Assembly: GCA_031289385.1 (NCBI GenBank)
Contig: JAITPP010000268.1
Location: 1 to 8,573 of the forward strand
DNA from: Prevotellaceae bacterium
GTDB taxonomy: Bacteria; Bacteroidota; Bacteroidia; Bacteroidales; UBA932
Reading direction: 5' to 3'
DNA length: 8,573 nt
Shown: positions 1 to 6,708 of the stretch, one piece after another
How the letters are laid out: every line of letters begins with the position of its first letter
Position numbering within the stretch: the stretch's first letter is position 1
The notes under the pieces: generated by a model
What the model saw: only the letters and a program-made list of their open reading frames with translations
Told to the model about the DNA's origin: nothing
Databases searched by the model: none
Translations under genes and position numbers: made by a program

Positions 1-80
1 TTTTCAAGTTTATAAAGTTTTTCAAGTTTATAAAGTTTTTCAAGTTTATAAAGTTTTTCAAGTTTATAAAGTTTATAAAG
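1..80. repeat. 18-bp tandem repeat, cut by window edge
   Basis: Four exact consecutive copies of the 18-bp unit TTTTCAAGTTTATAAAGT occupy 1-18, 19-36, 37-54 and 55-72, followed by a partial copy (TTATAAAG) to 80. Each unit contains the palindrome TTTATAAA. The array may continue to the left of the window. Because 18 is a multiple of three, two plus-strand frames and two minus-strand frames are open through it, so a repetitive protein tail cannot be excluded. It is more likely non-coding low-complexity DNA next to the 14-bp array. The stretch 81-114 between the two arrays shows nothing recognisable. Confidence 0.9.
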
Positions 81-114
81 AAATTGGCACGCAGATAAAA
101 AATCAATTACGAAT

Positions 115-247
115 TACCAACGACTAACGACTAAATACCAACGACTAATTACTAACGACTAAATACCAACGACTAAATACCAACGACTAAATACCAACGA
201 CTAAATACCAACGACTAATTACCAACGACTAAATACCAACGACTAAA
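115..247 (-). repeat. 14-bp tandem repeat array after birA
   Basis: On the plus strand the unit is TACCAACGACTAAA. Eight units lie in perfect 14-bp register from 136 to 247, with variants ending in AAT (136-149, 206-219) and one starting TACTAACG (150-163). A degenerate start with an extra CGACTAAA lies at 115-135. In the birA sense the unit reads TTTAGTCGTTGGTA. The last unit (234-247) contains the birA stop codon (243-245), so the array abuts and enters the gene. There are no unique spacers and the unit is too short for CRISPR. The same 14-mer occurs in opposite orientation at 8291-8304. Confidence 0.92.
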
Positions 248-1010
248 TCACAAACGAAATCTCTTTAAATCCAAATTTTCGTTGTTCGCCGTTTTCTGTT
301 TCGAGCAGTAGTTCGCCGATGTTGCTTATTCCGATTATTTTTGCCGTGAATTTTTTTTCGGCGCTGATGTATTGATAAAAACCATCGTTACGGTAAAGAT
401 GGTTGAAATAATCTTTTTCAAGTTTTTCATAATCGCCTGCCATAAGCAATTTATAGCGTTGTTCGAATAAAAACAATAATCTTTCCAACGATTTTGCTCT
501 GTCTAATTCTTTTTCTCTGCCAAGTTCATTTAAAATTGACGTAGGATTTGGCGCATCCGACAAAAATGTTTTTTGATTTACATTCAATCCCACGCCTACA
601 ATCGACGAGGCTATGTTATTTCCTGTAATGTTGTGTTCTATAAGTATTCCCGTGATTTTTTTGTTGCCAACATAAATATCGTTAGCCCATTTTATTTTTG
701 CTGTTAATCCACATTCTTTCAAAAAATCGACAACGGCAACCGAAATTGCCTTCGACAGCAAAAATTGTTCATCAACTTTCAGAAATTCGGGATATAAAAT
801 TATCGAAAATGTTAAATTTTTTGAAGGCTCGCTTTCCCACGAGTTGCTGCGCTGCCCGCGTCCTTTGGTTTGAACGTCGGCAATAAAAACGCTGCCGTTA
901 GCGCCTTCGTTAATTATTGCTATACGAGCCAAATCGTTTGTCGATTCGGTTTCGTTGTACCACAGTGTTTTACAACCTATTAATTCACCTAACTTTTTTA
1001 TTGTAATCAT
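243..1010 (-). CDS. birA: Biotin--[acetyl-CoA-carboxylase] ligase, catalytic-only form
   Basis: This enzyme uses biotin and ATP to form biotinyl-5'-AMP, then biotinylates a lysine on carboxyl carrier proteins such as the acetyl-CoA carboxylase BCCP; it is cytoplasmic. The 255-residue product shows the ligase family's motifs: ESTN near 22-25 (biotin pocket), the GRGQRSNSW adenylate loop at 50-58, KWAND at 107-111, KKITGILIE at 117-125 with the lysine expected to contact biotinyl-AMP, and GVGLNVN at 139-145. A C-terminal SH3-like part follows. There is no N-terminal helix-turn-helix, so it should not repress biotin genes. The frame extends nine codons upstream to a TTG at 1037, but that codon lies inside the -7 box, so I chose the ATG at 1008-1010. 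It is divergent from rsfS. The TAG stop lies inside the tandem repeat. In the adenylate loop, positions usually Arg and Gly in E. coli are Gln and Ser. Confidence 0.93.
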   Translation of the reverse strand: MITIKKLGELIGCKTLWYNETESTNDLARIAIINEGANGSVFIADVQTKGRGQRSNSWESEPSKNLTFSIILYPEFLKVDEQFLLSKAISVAVVDFLKECGLTAKIKWANDIYVGNKKITGILIEHNITGNNIASSIVGVGLNVNQKTFLSDAPNPTSILNELGREKELDRAKSLERLLFLFEQRYKLLMAGDYEKLEKDYFNHLYRNDGFYQYISAEKKFTAKIIGISNIGELLLETENGEQRKFGFKEISFVI

Positions 1011-1034
1011 ATTTATTTTAATTTTATTGCGACA

Positions 1035-1042
1035 CAAAGATA
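1035..1042 (-). promoter_or_regulatory. Predicted -7 box for birA
   Basis: On the minus strand this reads TATCTTTG, an exact match to the Bacteroidota -7 consensus TAnnTTTG. It ends 24 bp upstream of the ATG at 1010, implying a leader of roughly 15-20 nt. No clear TTTG -33 element is visible; the upstream stretch is nearly pure A/T. The box overlaps the alternative TTG codon at 1035-1037, which argues against that start. Confidence 0.65.
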
Positions 1043-1073
1043 CACAGATATATTAAAATTATAAAAAATATCT

Positions 1074-1081
1074 TACTTTTG
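1074..1081 (+). promoter_or_regulatory. Predicted -7 box for the rsfS-ftsH operon
   Basis: TACTTTTG matches the Bacteroidota -7 consensus TAnnTTTG exactly and lies 19 bp before the rsfS ATG, giving a short leader. It is divergent from the birA box at 1035-1042, with 31 bp of A/T-rich DNA between them. The upstream contact regions of the two promoters must therefore overlap. No good -33 TTTG is seen. Confidence 0.6.
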
Positions 1082-1100
1082 TGAAAAAATAATTTATTAC

Positions 1101-1487
1101 ATGGGTAAAAAAATAATTAAACAATCTGATAATACAGATACTGCGGCAGAATTGCTTAAAGTAGTTGTTGAGGCTATGCACGAAAAAAAGGCGCAAAATG
1201 TCATTAGTCTTAATCTTTCAAAGTTAAAAAATTCTATTTGCAAATATTTTATTATATGCAATGCCGATTCGCATACGCAAGTGGCTGCAATTTCAGATAA
1301 TATAGAAGATAAAGTTTTAGAAAATTTAAACGAAAAAGTGTGGCGGCGCAACGGAATTGAAAATGCTTTTTGGATTATTTTAGACTACGGCGACGTGGTA
1401 ATTCATATTTTTCAAACAGAGCAGCGCAATTTTTACCGACTTGAAGAATTATGGGCTGATGCCGAATTAATACAATACACCGAATAG
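1101..1487 (+). CDS. rsfS: Ribosomal silencing factor RsfS
   Basis: RsfS (Iojap/DUF143 family) binds protein uL14 on the free 50S subunit and blocks joining to 30S, lowering translation when nutrients are short. The 128-residue product has the family's two signature stretches: CKYFIICNADSHTQV at about 47-61, and the segment at 91-121 that starts WIILDYGDVV, contains the F/Y pair of NFYRLEELW, and ends WADA. The first ~14 residues are a polar N-terminal extension. It is first in the operon: the ATG lies 19 bp after an exact -7 box and its stop is 13 bp before ftsH. No Shine-Dalgarno sequence is present, as is normal in this phylum. An opposite-strand frame through the same bases is a shadow. 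Family assignment is secure; physiological timing is inferred from relatives. Confidence 0.95.
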   Translation: MGKKIIKQSDNTDTAAELLKVVVEAMHEKKAQNVISLNLSKLKNSICKYFIICNADSHTQVAAISDNIEDKVLENLNEKVWRRNGIENAFWIILDYGDVVIHIFQTEQRNFYRLEELWADAELIQYTE

Positions 1488-1500
1488 AAAACGTACAATT

Positions 1501-3456
1501 ATGAACGAAAACAAAAAAAACAATTCAATAAAAAATTTCAATCCCTATTGGGGATGGATTATAACAGGCGCAGTATTGCTGGCTTTTTACTTTTTTTCCG
1601 ACAGCGCAAGCTCGCAAAAAACCGAATGGCGCGATGTTCGCGAAATGCTTGAAAATGGCTATGTTGAAAAAGCCGAAGTAATTACAAATCGCAATCGTGT
1701 AGATATTTATCTTAACGAAAAAGGAAAAAATGCAAGTAAAGATAAACTCGAAAAAAACAAAAACGCCTCGCCCGAATGGTATTTCAACATTTACAAAGAA
1801 TGGAAATCGTTTGATGAATTTAAAGCAGCGCAAGAAAATATTCCTGTCGAAAAACGAATAGAGCCTTCTTATAAAGAAGAATCAGACGTGTGGGGCGGAA
1901 TACTTTCGTGGATTTTTCCGATAGCACTTATAATTATTTTATGGATGTTTATAATGCGCGGAATGACAAGAGGCTCAGGCGGAGGCAGCGGCGGAATTTT
2001 TTCGGTAGGAAAATCAAAAGCGCAACTATTTGATAAAAATTCCGCAGGAAACAAAATCACATTCAACGATGTAGCAGGATTGGAAGAAGCAAAAGTAGAA
2101 ATCAAAGAAATTGTAGATTTTCTTAAAAATCCCGCAAAATATACCGCTTTGGGCGGAAAAATTCCAAAAGGCGCATTATTGGTTGGTCCTCCGGGAACAG
2201 GAAAAACACTACTCGCAAAAGCAGTTGCAGGCGAAGCAAATGTTCCGTTTTTCTCGATGTCGGGAAGCGATTTTGTTGAAATGTTTGTTGGAGTAGGAGC
2301 GTCGCGCGTTCGCGATTTGTTTAAGCAAGCAAAAGAAAAAGCCCCCTGCATTGTTTTTATCGACGAAATTGACGCCGTTGGACGCGCACGCGGAAAAAAC
2401 GTAGGCTGGTCTTCAAATGATGAACGCGAAAACACGCTCAACCAATTGCTCACAGAAATGGACGGTTTCGGAACAAACAGCGGCGTAATTATTCTTGCCG
2501 CAACCAACAGAGCCGATATTCTCGATAAAGCCCTAATGCGTGCCGGACGTTTCGACCGCCAAATTCATGTAGATTTGCCCGAATTAAGAGAACGTCAGGA
2601 GATTTTTCAGGTGCATCTTCGCGGCATAAAACTTATTGCAGGTTTGGATATAAGTTTTCTTGCAAAACAAACACCCGGATTTTCGGGCGCAGATATTGCA
2701 AATGTGTGCAACGAAGCCGCTCTTATTGCCGCACGAAATAACAAAAACGCTGTGGACAGACAAGATTTTTTGGATGCTATCGACAGAATTATTGCAGGGC
2801 TTGAAAAGAAAAGCAAAACAATATCAATAGAAGAAAAACGCACGATAGCCTATCACGAAGCGGGACACGCAACAGTCAGCTGGCTGCTCGAACACGCAAA
2901 TCCGCTGCTTAAAGTTACTATAATTCCGCGCGGACGCTCGCTTGGCGCAGCATGGTATTTGCCCGAAGAACGTCAGATTACCACAACGGAACAAATGATG
3001 GACGAAATGTCGTCGGCACTCGGAGGACGTGCAAGCGAAGAACTTACATTCGCAAAAATTTCGACAGGCGCAATCAGCGATTTGGAAAAAGTTACGAAAC
3101 AGGCTTACGCGATGGTTGCATATTTCGGAATGAGCGAAAAAATAGGAAATATGAGCTATTACGATTCGTCGGGACAAGATATGATGTTTGCAAAACCATA
3201 CAGCGAAAAAACCGCCGAATTGCTTGATTCCGAAGCCAAAAAAATTATTGATAATGCCTACAAACTTGCTAAAAAAGTTCTTACCGAACACAGCGAAGGA
3301 CTTAAACAGGTTGCAGAATTATTGCTCGAAAAAGAAGTAATTTTTTCGGAAGATTTGGAACGAATACTCGGAAGACGCAAATCGATGGCAAGGCTCGAAG
3401 AACTTGGATTTAAACCGATAAGCGACGGACAATTATTTATTGACGATGAAAAATAA
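1501..3456 (+). CDS. ftsH: ATP-dependent zinc metalloprotease FtsH
   Basis: This is a membrane-anchored hexameric AAA protease that extracts and degrades misfolded membrane proteins and some regulatory proteins. The 651 residues show the full architecture: a first membrane helix at about 16-32, a periplasmic domain to about 132, a second helix at about 133-152, then a Gly-rich linker. The AAA module has Walker A GPPGTGKT (229-236), the pore-loop stretch MFVGVG (261-266), Walker B IVFIDEID (284-291) and a second region of homology ending with the arginine fingers R350 and R353. The peptidase has HEAGH (452-456) for zinc and the third ligand D527 in STGAISD. All key residues are intact. The sequences GRARGKN and LGAAWYLPEERQ fit Bacteroidota FtsH as I recall them. 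It is 13 bp after rsfS and 28 bp before cdsA, so probably cotranscribed. Confidence 0.98.
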   Translation: MNENKKNNSIKNFNPYWGWIITGAVLLAFYFFSDSASSQKTEWRDVREMLENGYVEKAEVITNRNRVDIYLNEKGKNASKDKLEKNKNASPEWYFNIYKEWKSFDEFKAAQENIPVEKRIEPSYKEESDVWGGILSWIFPIALIIILWMFIMRGMTRGSGGGSGGIFSVGKSKAQLFDKNSAGNKITFNDVAGLEEAKVEIKEIVDFLKNPAKYTALGGKIPKGALLVGPPGTGKTLLAKAVAGEANVPFFSMSGSDFVEMFVGVGASRVRDLFKQAKEKAPCIVFIDEIDAVGRARGKNVGWSSNDERENTLNQLLTEMDGFGTNSGVIILAATNRADILDKALMRAGRFDRQIHVDLPELRERQEIFQVHLRGIKLIAGLDISFLAKQTPGFSGADIANVCNEAALIAARNNKNAVDRQDFLDAIDRIIAGLEKKSKTISIEEKRTIAYHEAGHATVSWLLEHANPLLKVTIIPRGRSLGAAWYLPEERQITTTEQMMDEMSSALGGRASEELTFAKISTGAISDLEKVTKQAYAMVAYFGMSEKIGNMSYYDSSGQDMMFAKPYSEKTAELLDSEAKKIIDNAYKLAKKVLTEHSEGLKQVAELLLEKEVIFSEDLERILGRRKSMARLEELGFKPISDGQLFIDDEK

Positions 3457-3484
3457 CTTTTTATAATTGTAAAATATTATTAAT

Positions 3485-4309
3485 ATGAAAAATTTAATAG
3501 CACGAACTTTAAGCGGATTGCTGTTTTTAGCAATAATGATTGGCTGTATTTTATGGAATGTTTATGCTTTCTTTGGGCTTTCGTGTGTTATTGTTGTTGT
3601 TGGAATGATTGAATTTTTTAATATGTTTATTCCAAAAGCAAATAAATGGCAAAAAATATTGAGCATTTGCGCAGGAATATGTTTGATTTCATTCGTGTTT
3701 ATTGCGAAGAATATAAGCGTACTCGAAATAATATACGTCGAAAATTTATTTATAGCATCTTTAATATTTTTAACATCAATACCAATTATCGAACTTTATA
3801 CAAAATCGGAAGAGCCTGCAAAAAACATTGCACTTCTTATAATTCCCGTTTTTTATATTGTTTTACCGTTTATGTTAATGCAAACAATGAATGACGACAG
3901 CGATAAACTTTTAGCATTTTTCATATTAATTTGGGCAAATGATGTTGGCGCATACTGTTTTGGAATGTTATTTGGGCAACATGGAAAACACAAACTTTTT
4001 CCGCGAATATCGCCAAAAAAATCGTGGGAAGGTTTTATCGGAGGCATAATAACGGCAATCGCGGCAAGCATTTTAGTTTCAAAATTTATGTTGCATGAAA
4101 ATATGCATCACTGGATAATTATTGCAATAATTACCGCAGTTTTGGGAACATTCGGCGATTTGGTAGAATCGATGCTGAAACGTAGCGCAGGAGTTAAAGA
4201 TTCGGGGAAAATAATTCCCGGACACGGAGGCATACTCGACAGATTTGACGCTGTTTTGCTATCGTTTCCAATAGTTTTTGTTTATATAAAAATTTTTATA
4301 TTAATATGA
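3485..4309 (+). CDS. cdsA: Phosphatidate cytidylyltransferase (CDP-diacylglycerol synthase)
   Basis: It converts phosphatidic acid and CTP to CDP-diacylglycerol and pyrophosphate in the inner membrane, the branch point for all major phospholipids. The 274-residue protein is strongly hydrophobic with several membrane helices. It contains the complete CDS family signature at residues 229-255: SMLKR, then VKDSGKIIPGHGG, then LDRFD. The upstream motif SPKKSWEGFIGG (176-187) and GDLVES (224-229) are also typical. All acidic residues expected to hold the metal ions are present. Length is normal for the family. The stop codon overlaps the psd start by four bases (ATGA), implying translational coupling, so CdsA and the later enzyme Psd should be made together. 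The phosphatidylserine synthase that would act between them is not in this window. Confidence 0.97.
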   Translation: MKNLIARTLSGLLFLAIMIGCILWNVYAFFGLSCVIVVVGMIEFFNMFIPKANKWQKILSICAGICLISFVFIAKNISVLEIIYVENLFIASLIFLTSIPIIELYTKSEEPAKNIALLIIPVFYIVLPFMLMQTMNDDSDKLLAFFILIWANDVGAYCFGMLFGQHGKHKLFPRISPKKSWEGFIGGIITAIAASILVSKFMLHENMHHWIIIAIITAVLGTFGDLVESMLKRSAGVKDSGKIIPGHGGILDRFDAVLLSFPIVFVYIKIFILI

Positions 4310-4962
4310 CAAAAAAAATTCACAAAGAAGGAAATGTAATCGTATGCACGGCATTTTTGACAGTGTCGATTTGCACGGCGTTATGCGTTTTAATAGAGTG
4401 TGTGTTGCTTTACGTTTTAACACCAATAATTTTCATACTTTTTTTATTTGTTGTATGGTTTTTCAGAAAACCCGAACGAAGATACATAAAAGATGAAAAC
4501 GTAATTTTTTCTCCTGCCGACGGGCGTGTTGTTGTTTGCGAAGAAGTTGAAGAAGATGAATATTTGCACGAACGCCGTATTCAGATTTCGATATTTATGT
4601 CGTTGTGGAACGTTCATGCCAACAATTTTCCTGTTGGCGGCACAGTCGAATATTGCAAACATCATCAAGGAAAATATTTGATAGCATGGTATCCCAAAGC
4701 ATCCGAAGAAAACGAACGTACAACTATTGTTGTAAATACAGCGAAAGAAAAAATTGTTTTTCGTCAGATTGCAGGCGTGCTTGCCCGCCGTATAGTTTGC
4801 TATGCCGAAAAAATGATAGGAAAAGAAGTTGAACAAAATCAGAAACTCGGATTTATAAAATTCGGCTCGCGTATGGATATTTTTGTTCCGCTAAATGCCA
4901 ATATAAAAGTAAGAGTGGGGCAAAAAGTAAAATCAACGCAATCGGTTTTGGCGATTATGTAA
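4306..4962 (+). CDS. psd: Phosphatidylserine decarboxylase, short form (proenzyme)
   Basis: It decarboxylates phosphatidylserine to phosphatidylethanolamine. The 218-residue proenzyme is the short class. Two hydrophobic segments at about 13-34 and 36-53 anchor it to the membrane, followed by FFRKPERR (52-59), SPADGRV (69-75, with candidate triad Asp72) and the MSLWNVHANNFP motif (98-109, His104). The self-cleavage site is GS within KFGSRMD, Gly187-Ser188. Cleavage there would give a long beta chain and an alpha chain of about 31 residues whose Ser188 becomes the pyruvoyl group. The longer E. coli enzyme has two histidines in the central motif; here only one is present, consistent with the short class. 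It overlaps cdsA by 4 bp and ends 7 bp before the next gene. Archaetidylserine decarboxylase is a conceivable family alternative but unlikely in a bacterium. Confidence 0.95.
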   Translation: MTKKIHKEGNVIVCTAFLTVSICTALCVLIECVLLYVLTPIIFILFLFVVWFFRKPERRYIKDENVIFSPADGRVVVCEEVEEDEYLHERRIQISIFMSLWNVHANNFPVGGTVEYCKHHQGKYLIAWYPKASEENERTTIVVNTAKEKIVFRQIAGVLARRIVCYAEKMIGKEVEQNQKLGFIKFGSRMDIFVPLNANIKVRVGQKVKSTQSVLAIM

Positions 4963-4969
4963 AAACGAT

Positions 4970-6070
4970 ATGAATAAACTTGCACGATATATAATTATTA
5001 TTGCCGCAATAGCCATTGTGCTTTTTGTTGCGTGGTATTTCAGCAATATCATAATATATATACTTATTGCAGCGGTACTTTCAATTATTGGACGCCCGCT
5101 TGTAATGTTTTTCGACAAGTTAAAATTCGGCAAATACAGTTGTCCGCATTGGTGCAGCGCAACATTAAGCCTGATAACAATTTTCTTTGCGATATTTATA
5201 TTTTTATACACGTTTATTCCTCTTGTGAGTTCGCAATTACACGAACTTGCGGCGGTAAATATCAACGAACTTGCGCCACAAATAAGCAAACCGCTGCAAG
5301 GACTCGAACAACAAATTAACAACCTTATTCCAAGTGCCGAACAATTTTCGTTTAATCAATTTCTTGTAACAAATTTAGCATCGTATTTTAATTTTTCGAA
5401 TATAAGCAACATTTTCGGCTCGGTAGCCAACATGCTTATAAACTTTGTGATTGCCGTATTTTGTATTTTTTTCATTACATTTTTCTTTCTCAAAGAAGAT
5501 AATTTAATTGTTAACGGAGTAAAAATTTTGTTTCCCAAAAAATACGAAGATAATATTGCCCGCGTGTTAAAATCAATAAATACGCTGTTAATAAGATATT
5601 TTGTGGGAATGCTTATAGAAATAAGTTGTGTAATGATATTTTTGGTTTTGGGATTTACGCTTTTCGGCGGATTAAAATTTTCGACAGCAATGGTTATTGC
5701 GCTGTCGGCAGGTATTCTCAACGTTATTCCTTACGTAGGACCACTTGCAGGCGGAATTTTAAGCATAATTGTAGCATTGGCAACCGATGCAAACTTTATT
5801 ACAACAGGCGACATGAGCATAGTTGCACCAATAATTATAGTATTTGTGATAGTACAAATTATTGATAATATTATTCTTCAACCGCTGATTTATTCAACCA
5901 GCGTAAAATCGCATCCGCTCGAAAATTTTATAGTATTGCTTGTTGCCGGAAATATTGCAGGAATATTAGGAATGTTAATAGCCATACCAACATATACGGT
6001 AATTCGCGTATTTGCAAAAGAATTTTTATATAATTTCCGCCTTGTTCAAAAACTTACTGAAAATATTTGA
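4970..6070 (+). CDS. AI-2E family transporter (PerM/UPF0118-type membrane protein)
   Basis: This is a 366-residue polytopic inner-membrane protein of the AI-2E family. Members have been linked to autoinducer-2 export (TqsA) or Na+/H+ exchange, but for most the substrate is unknown. The sequence shows hydrophobic segments near 7-40 and 64-86, a polar loop at about 87-153 (likely extracytoplasmic), then further helices at about 154-174, 211-235, 238-270, 283-302 and 317-345. Family motifs are NVIPYVGPLAGG (251-262), DNIILQPLIYS (299-309) followed by HPLENF (315-320), and GILGMLIAIPTYTVI (331-345). It follows psd by 7 bp and is the last gene of the operon; a C-free repeat array starts within 10 nt of its TGA. 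A role in quorum sensing is not supported here. Position after lipid genes hints at envelope function, but that is inference. Confidence 0.9.
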   Translation: MNKLARYIIIIAAIAIVLFVAWYFSNIIIYILIAAVLSIIGRPLVMFFDKLKFGKYSCPHWCSATLSLITIFFAIFIFLYTFIPLVSSQLHELAAVNINELAPQISKPLQGLEQQINNLIPSAEQFSFNQFLVTNLASYFNFSNISNIFGSVANMLINFVIAVFCIFFITFFFLKEDNLIVNGVKILFPKKYEDNIARVLKSINTLLIRYFVGMLIEISCVMIFLVLGFTLFGGLKFSTAMVIALSAGILNVIPYVGPLAGGILSIIVALATDANFITTGDMSIVAPIIIVFVIVQIIDNIILQPLIYSTSVKSHPLENFIVLLVAGNIAGILGMLIAIPTYTVIRVFAKEFLYNFRLVQKLTENI

Positions 6071-6076
6071 ATAGAT

Positions 6077-6212
6077 AATGATTAGTGGTTAATGATTAGT
6101 GGTTAATGATTAGTGATTAGTGGTTAGTGATTAGGGGTTAGTGGTTAGTGATTAGGGGTTAGTGGTTAGTGATTAGGGGTTAGTGGTTAATGATTAGTGG
6201 TTAGTGGTTAAT
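6077..6212 (+). repeat. C-free tandem array GATTAGTGGTTA with three exact 21-bp copies
   Basis: The array begins 6 nt after the TGA of the AI-2E gene. It is built from GATTAGTGGTTA and related units, with three exact tandem copies of a 21-bp unit (TGGTTAGTGATTAGGGGTTAG) at 6121-6141, 6142-6162 and 6163-6183. The plus strand has no cytosine from 6058 to 6224 (167 nt), so this strand cannot form G-C paired hairpins and no ordinary intrinsic terminator is possible. The only G4 runs are the three GGGG tracts. It resembles the arrays after birA and after the flavoenzyme in orientation and in the TTAG/GGTTA vocabulary, but the unit differs. The array fills most of the 179-bp gap before the gtrA-like gene. 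Confidence 0.92.
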
Positions 6213-6221
6213 ATTTTTTTA

Positions 6222-6229
6222 TATCTTTA
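6222..6229 (+). promoter_or_regulatory. Predicted -7 box for the GtrA-flavoenzyme pair
   Basis: TATCTTTA matches seven of eight positions of the Bacteroidota -7 consensus TAnnTTTG and sits 20 bp before the ATG at 6250. It lies directly after the repeat array, so any -33 contact would fall in the array's last GGTTAGTGG units. No TTTG is visible there. An independent promoter is plausible, but read-through from the upstream operon cannot be excluded. Confidence 0.5.
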
Positions 6230-6249
6230 CAAAAAATCTAAAAAACAAA

Positions 6250-6708
6250 ATGAAACTTTTAACTATAAAACGACTGATGTATAATTTGTTGATTAATAAA
6301 TCAGCAAATGTTACGGTGCAGTTAATTCGTTATACTATTGTGGGCGGATTTGCCTTTTTGATAGATTTTTCATTATTATATTTACTTGCAAAATGTGTTG
6401 GATTACATTATATTGTATCAGCAAGCATTTCTTTTATAGCAGGACTGCTTACCAATTATTTTATAAGTGTAAAATGGGTTTTTACCGCTTCAAAAATTAA
6501 AAATCGCAAACTCGAATTTCTTTTTTTTGCATTAATAGGCATTATAGGATTAATTTTAAATGATATTTTCTTGTATATCTTTACAGATGTATTTAAAATA
6601 TATCTTATGTATTCAAAAATTATCAGCGCGGCATTGATATATCTGTGGAACTTTTTTGCAAGAAAATATTTAATTTTTAATGTTTCAAAAAACAATAATT
6701 TATTATGA
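6250..6708 (+). CDS. GtrA family membrane protein
   Basis: GtrA-like proteins are small four-helix membrane proteins thought to move polyprenyl-phosphate-linked sugars across the inner membrane, or to assist enzymes that use them. The 152-residue product has four hydrophobic segments at about 25-48, 53-75, 89-111 and 119-139. It carries family-like features: the early VGGFAFLIDFSLLYLL region (31-46), TNYFISVKWVF (68-78) and the closing WNFFARKYLIF (133-143). Termini are basic and polar. The ATG at 6250 fits the -7 box at 6222-6229; an internal Met10 is possible but less well placed. Its stop overlaps the next start by four bases (ATGA), so the two proteins are likely made in step. The substrate is unknown; the flavoenzyme partner suggests a modified lipid-linked sugar. 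Confidence 0.88.
   Translation: MKLLTIKRLMYNLLINKSANVTVQLIRYTIVGGFAFLIDFSLLYLLAKCVGLHYIVSASISFIAGLLTNYFISVKWVFTASKIKNRKLEFLFFALIGIIGLILNDIFLYIFTDVFKIYLMYSKIISAALIYLWNFFARKYLIFNVSKNNNLL

Noticed and set aside
115..247. CRISPR array
   Set aside because: The 14-bp units are directly adjacent with no unique spacers and there are no cas genes.
698..886. 62-residue plus-strand open frame inside birA
   Set aside because: It lies entirely antisense to a clear biotin ligase gene and resembles no family I know; it is a shadow frame.
1011..1037. TTG start giving a nine-residue longer BirA
   Set aside because: The TTG overlaps an exact -7 promoter box, and the extra residues are A/T-driven (Lys, Ile, Asn); the ATG at 1010 fits the promoter and the family start.
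1869..2507. 212-residue minus-strand open frame inside ftsH
   Set aside because: Long because of the codon bias of ftsH; the opposite strand encodes the intact AAA domain, and this frame has no motif of its own.
2824..3291. 155-residue Cys/Phe-rich minus-strand frame inside ftsH
   Set aside because: The odd Cys and Phe content is what antisense reading of an A-rich gene gives; it covers the FtsH peptidase region.
4970..6070. Calling this gene tqsA and a quorum-sensing exporter
   Set aside because: AI-2E family membership does not establish AI-2 transport; nothing else in the window is linked to AI-2.
6121..6183. Telomere-like or strong G-quadruplex element
   Set aside because: GGGG runs are 17 bases apart and the intervening runs are only GG, so a stable canonical quadruplex is not supported by sequence alone; kept only as a possibility within the C-free tract finding.
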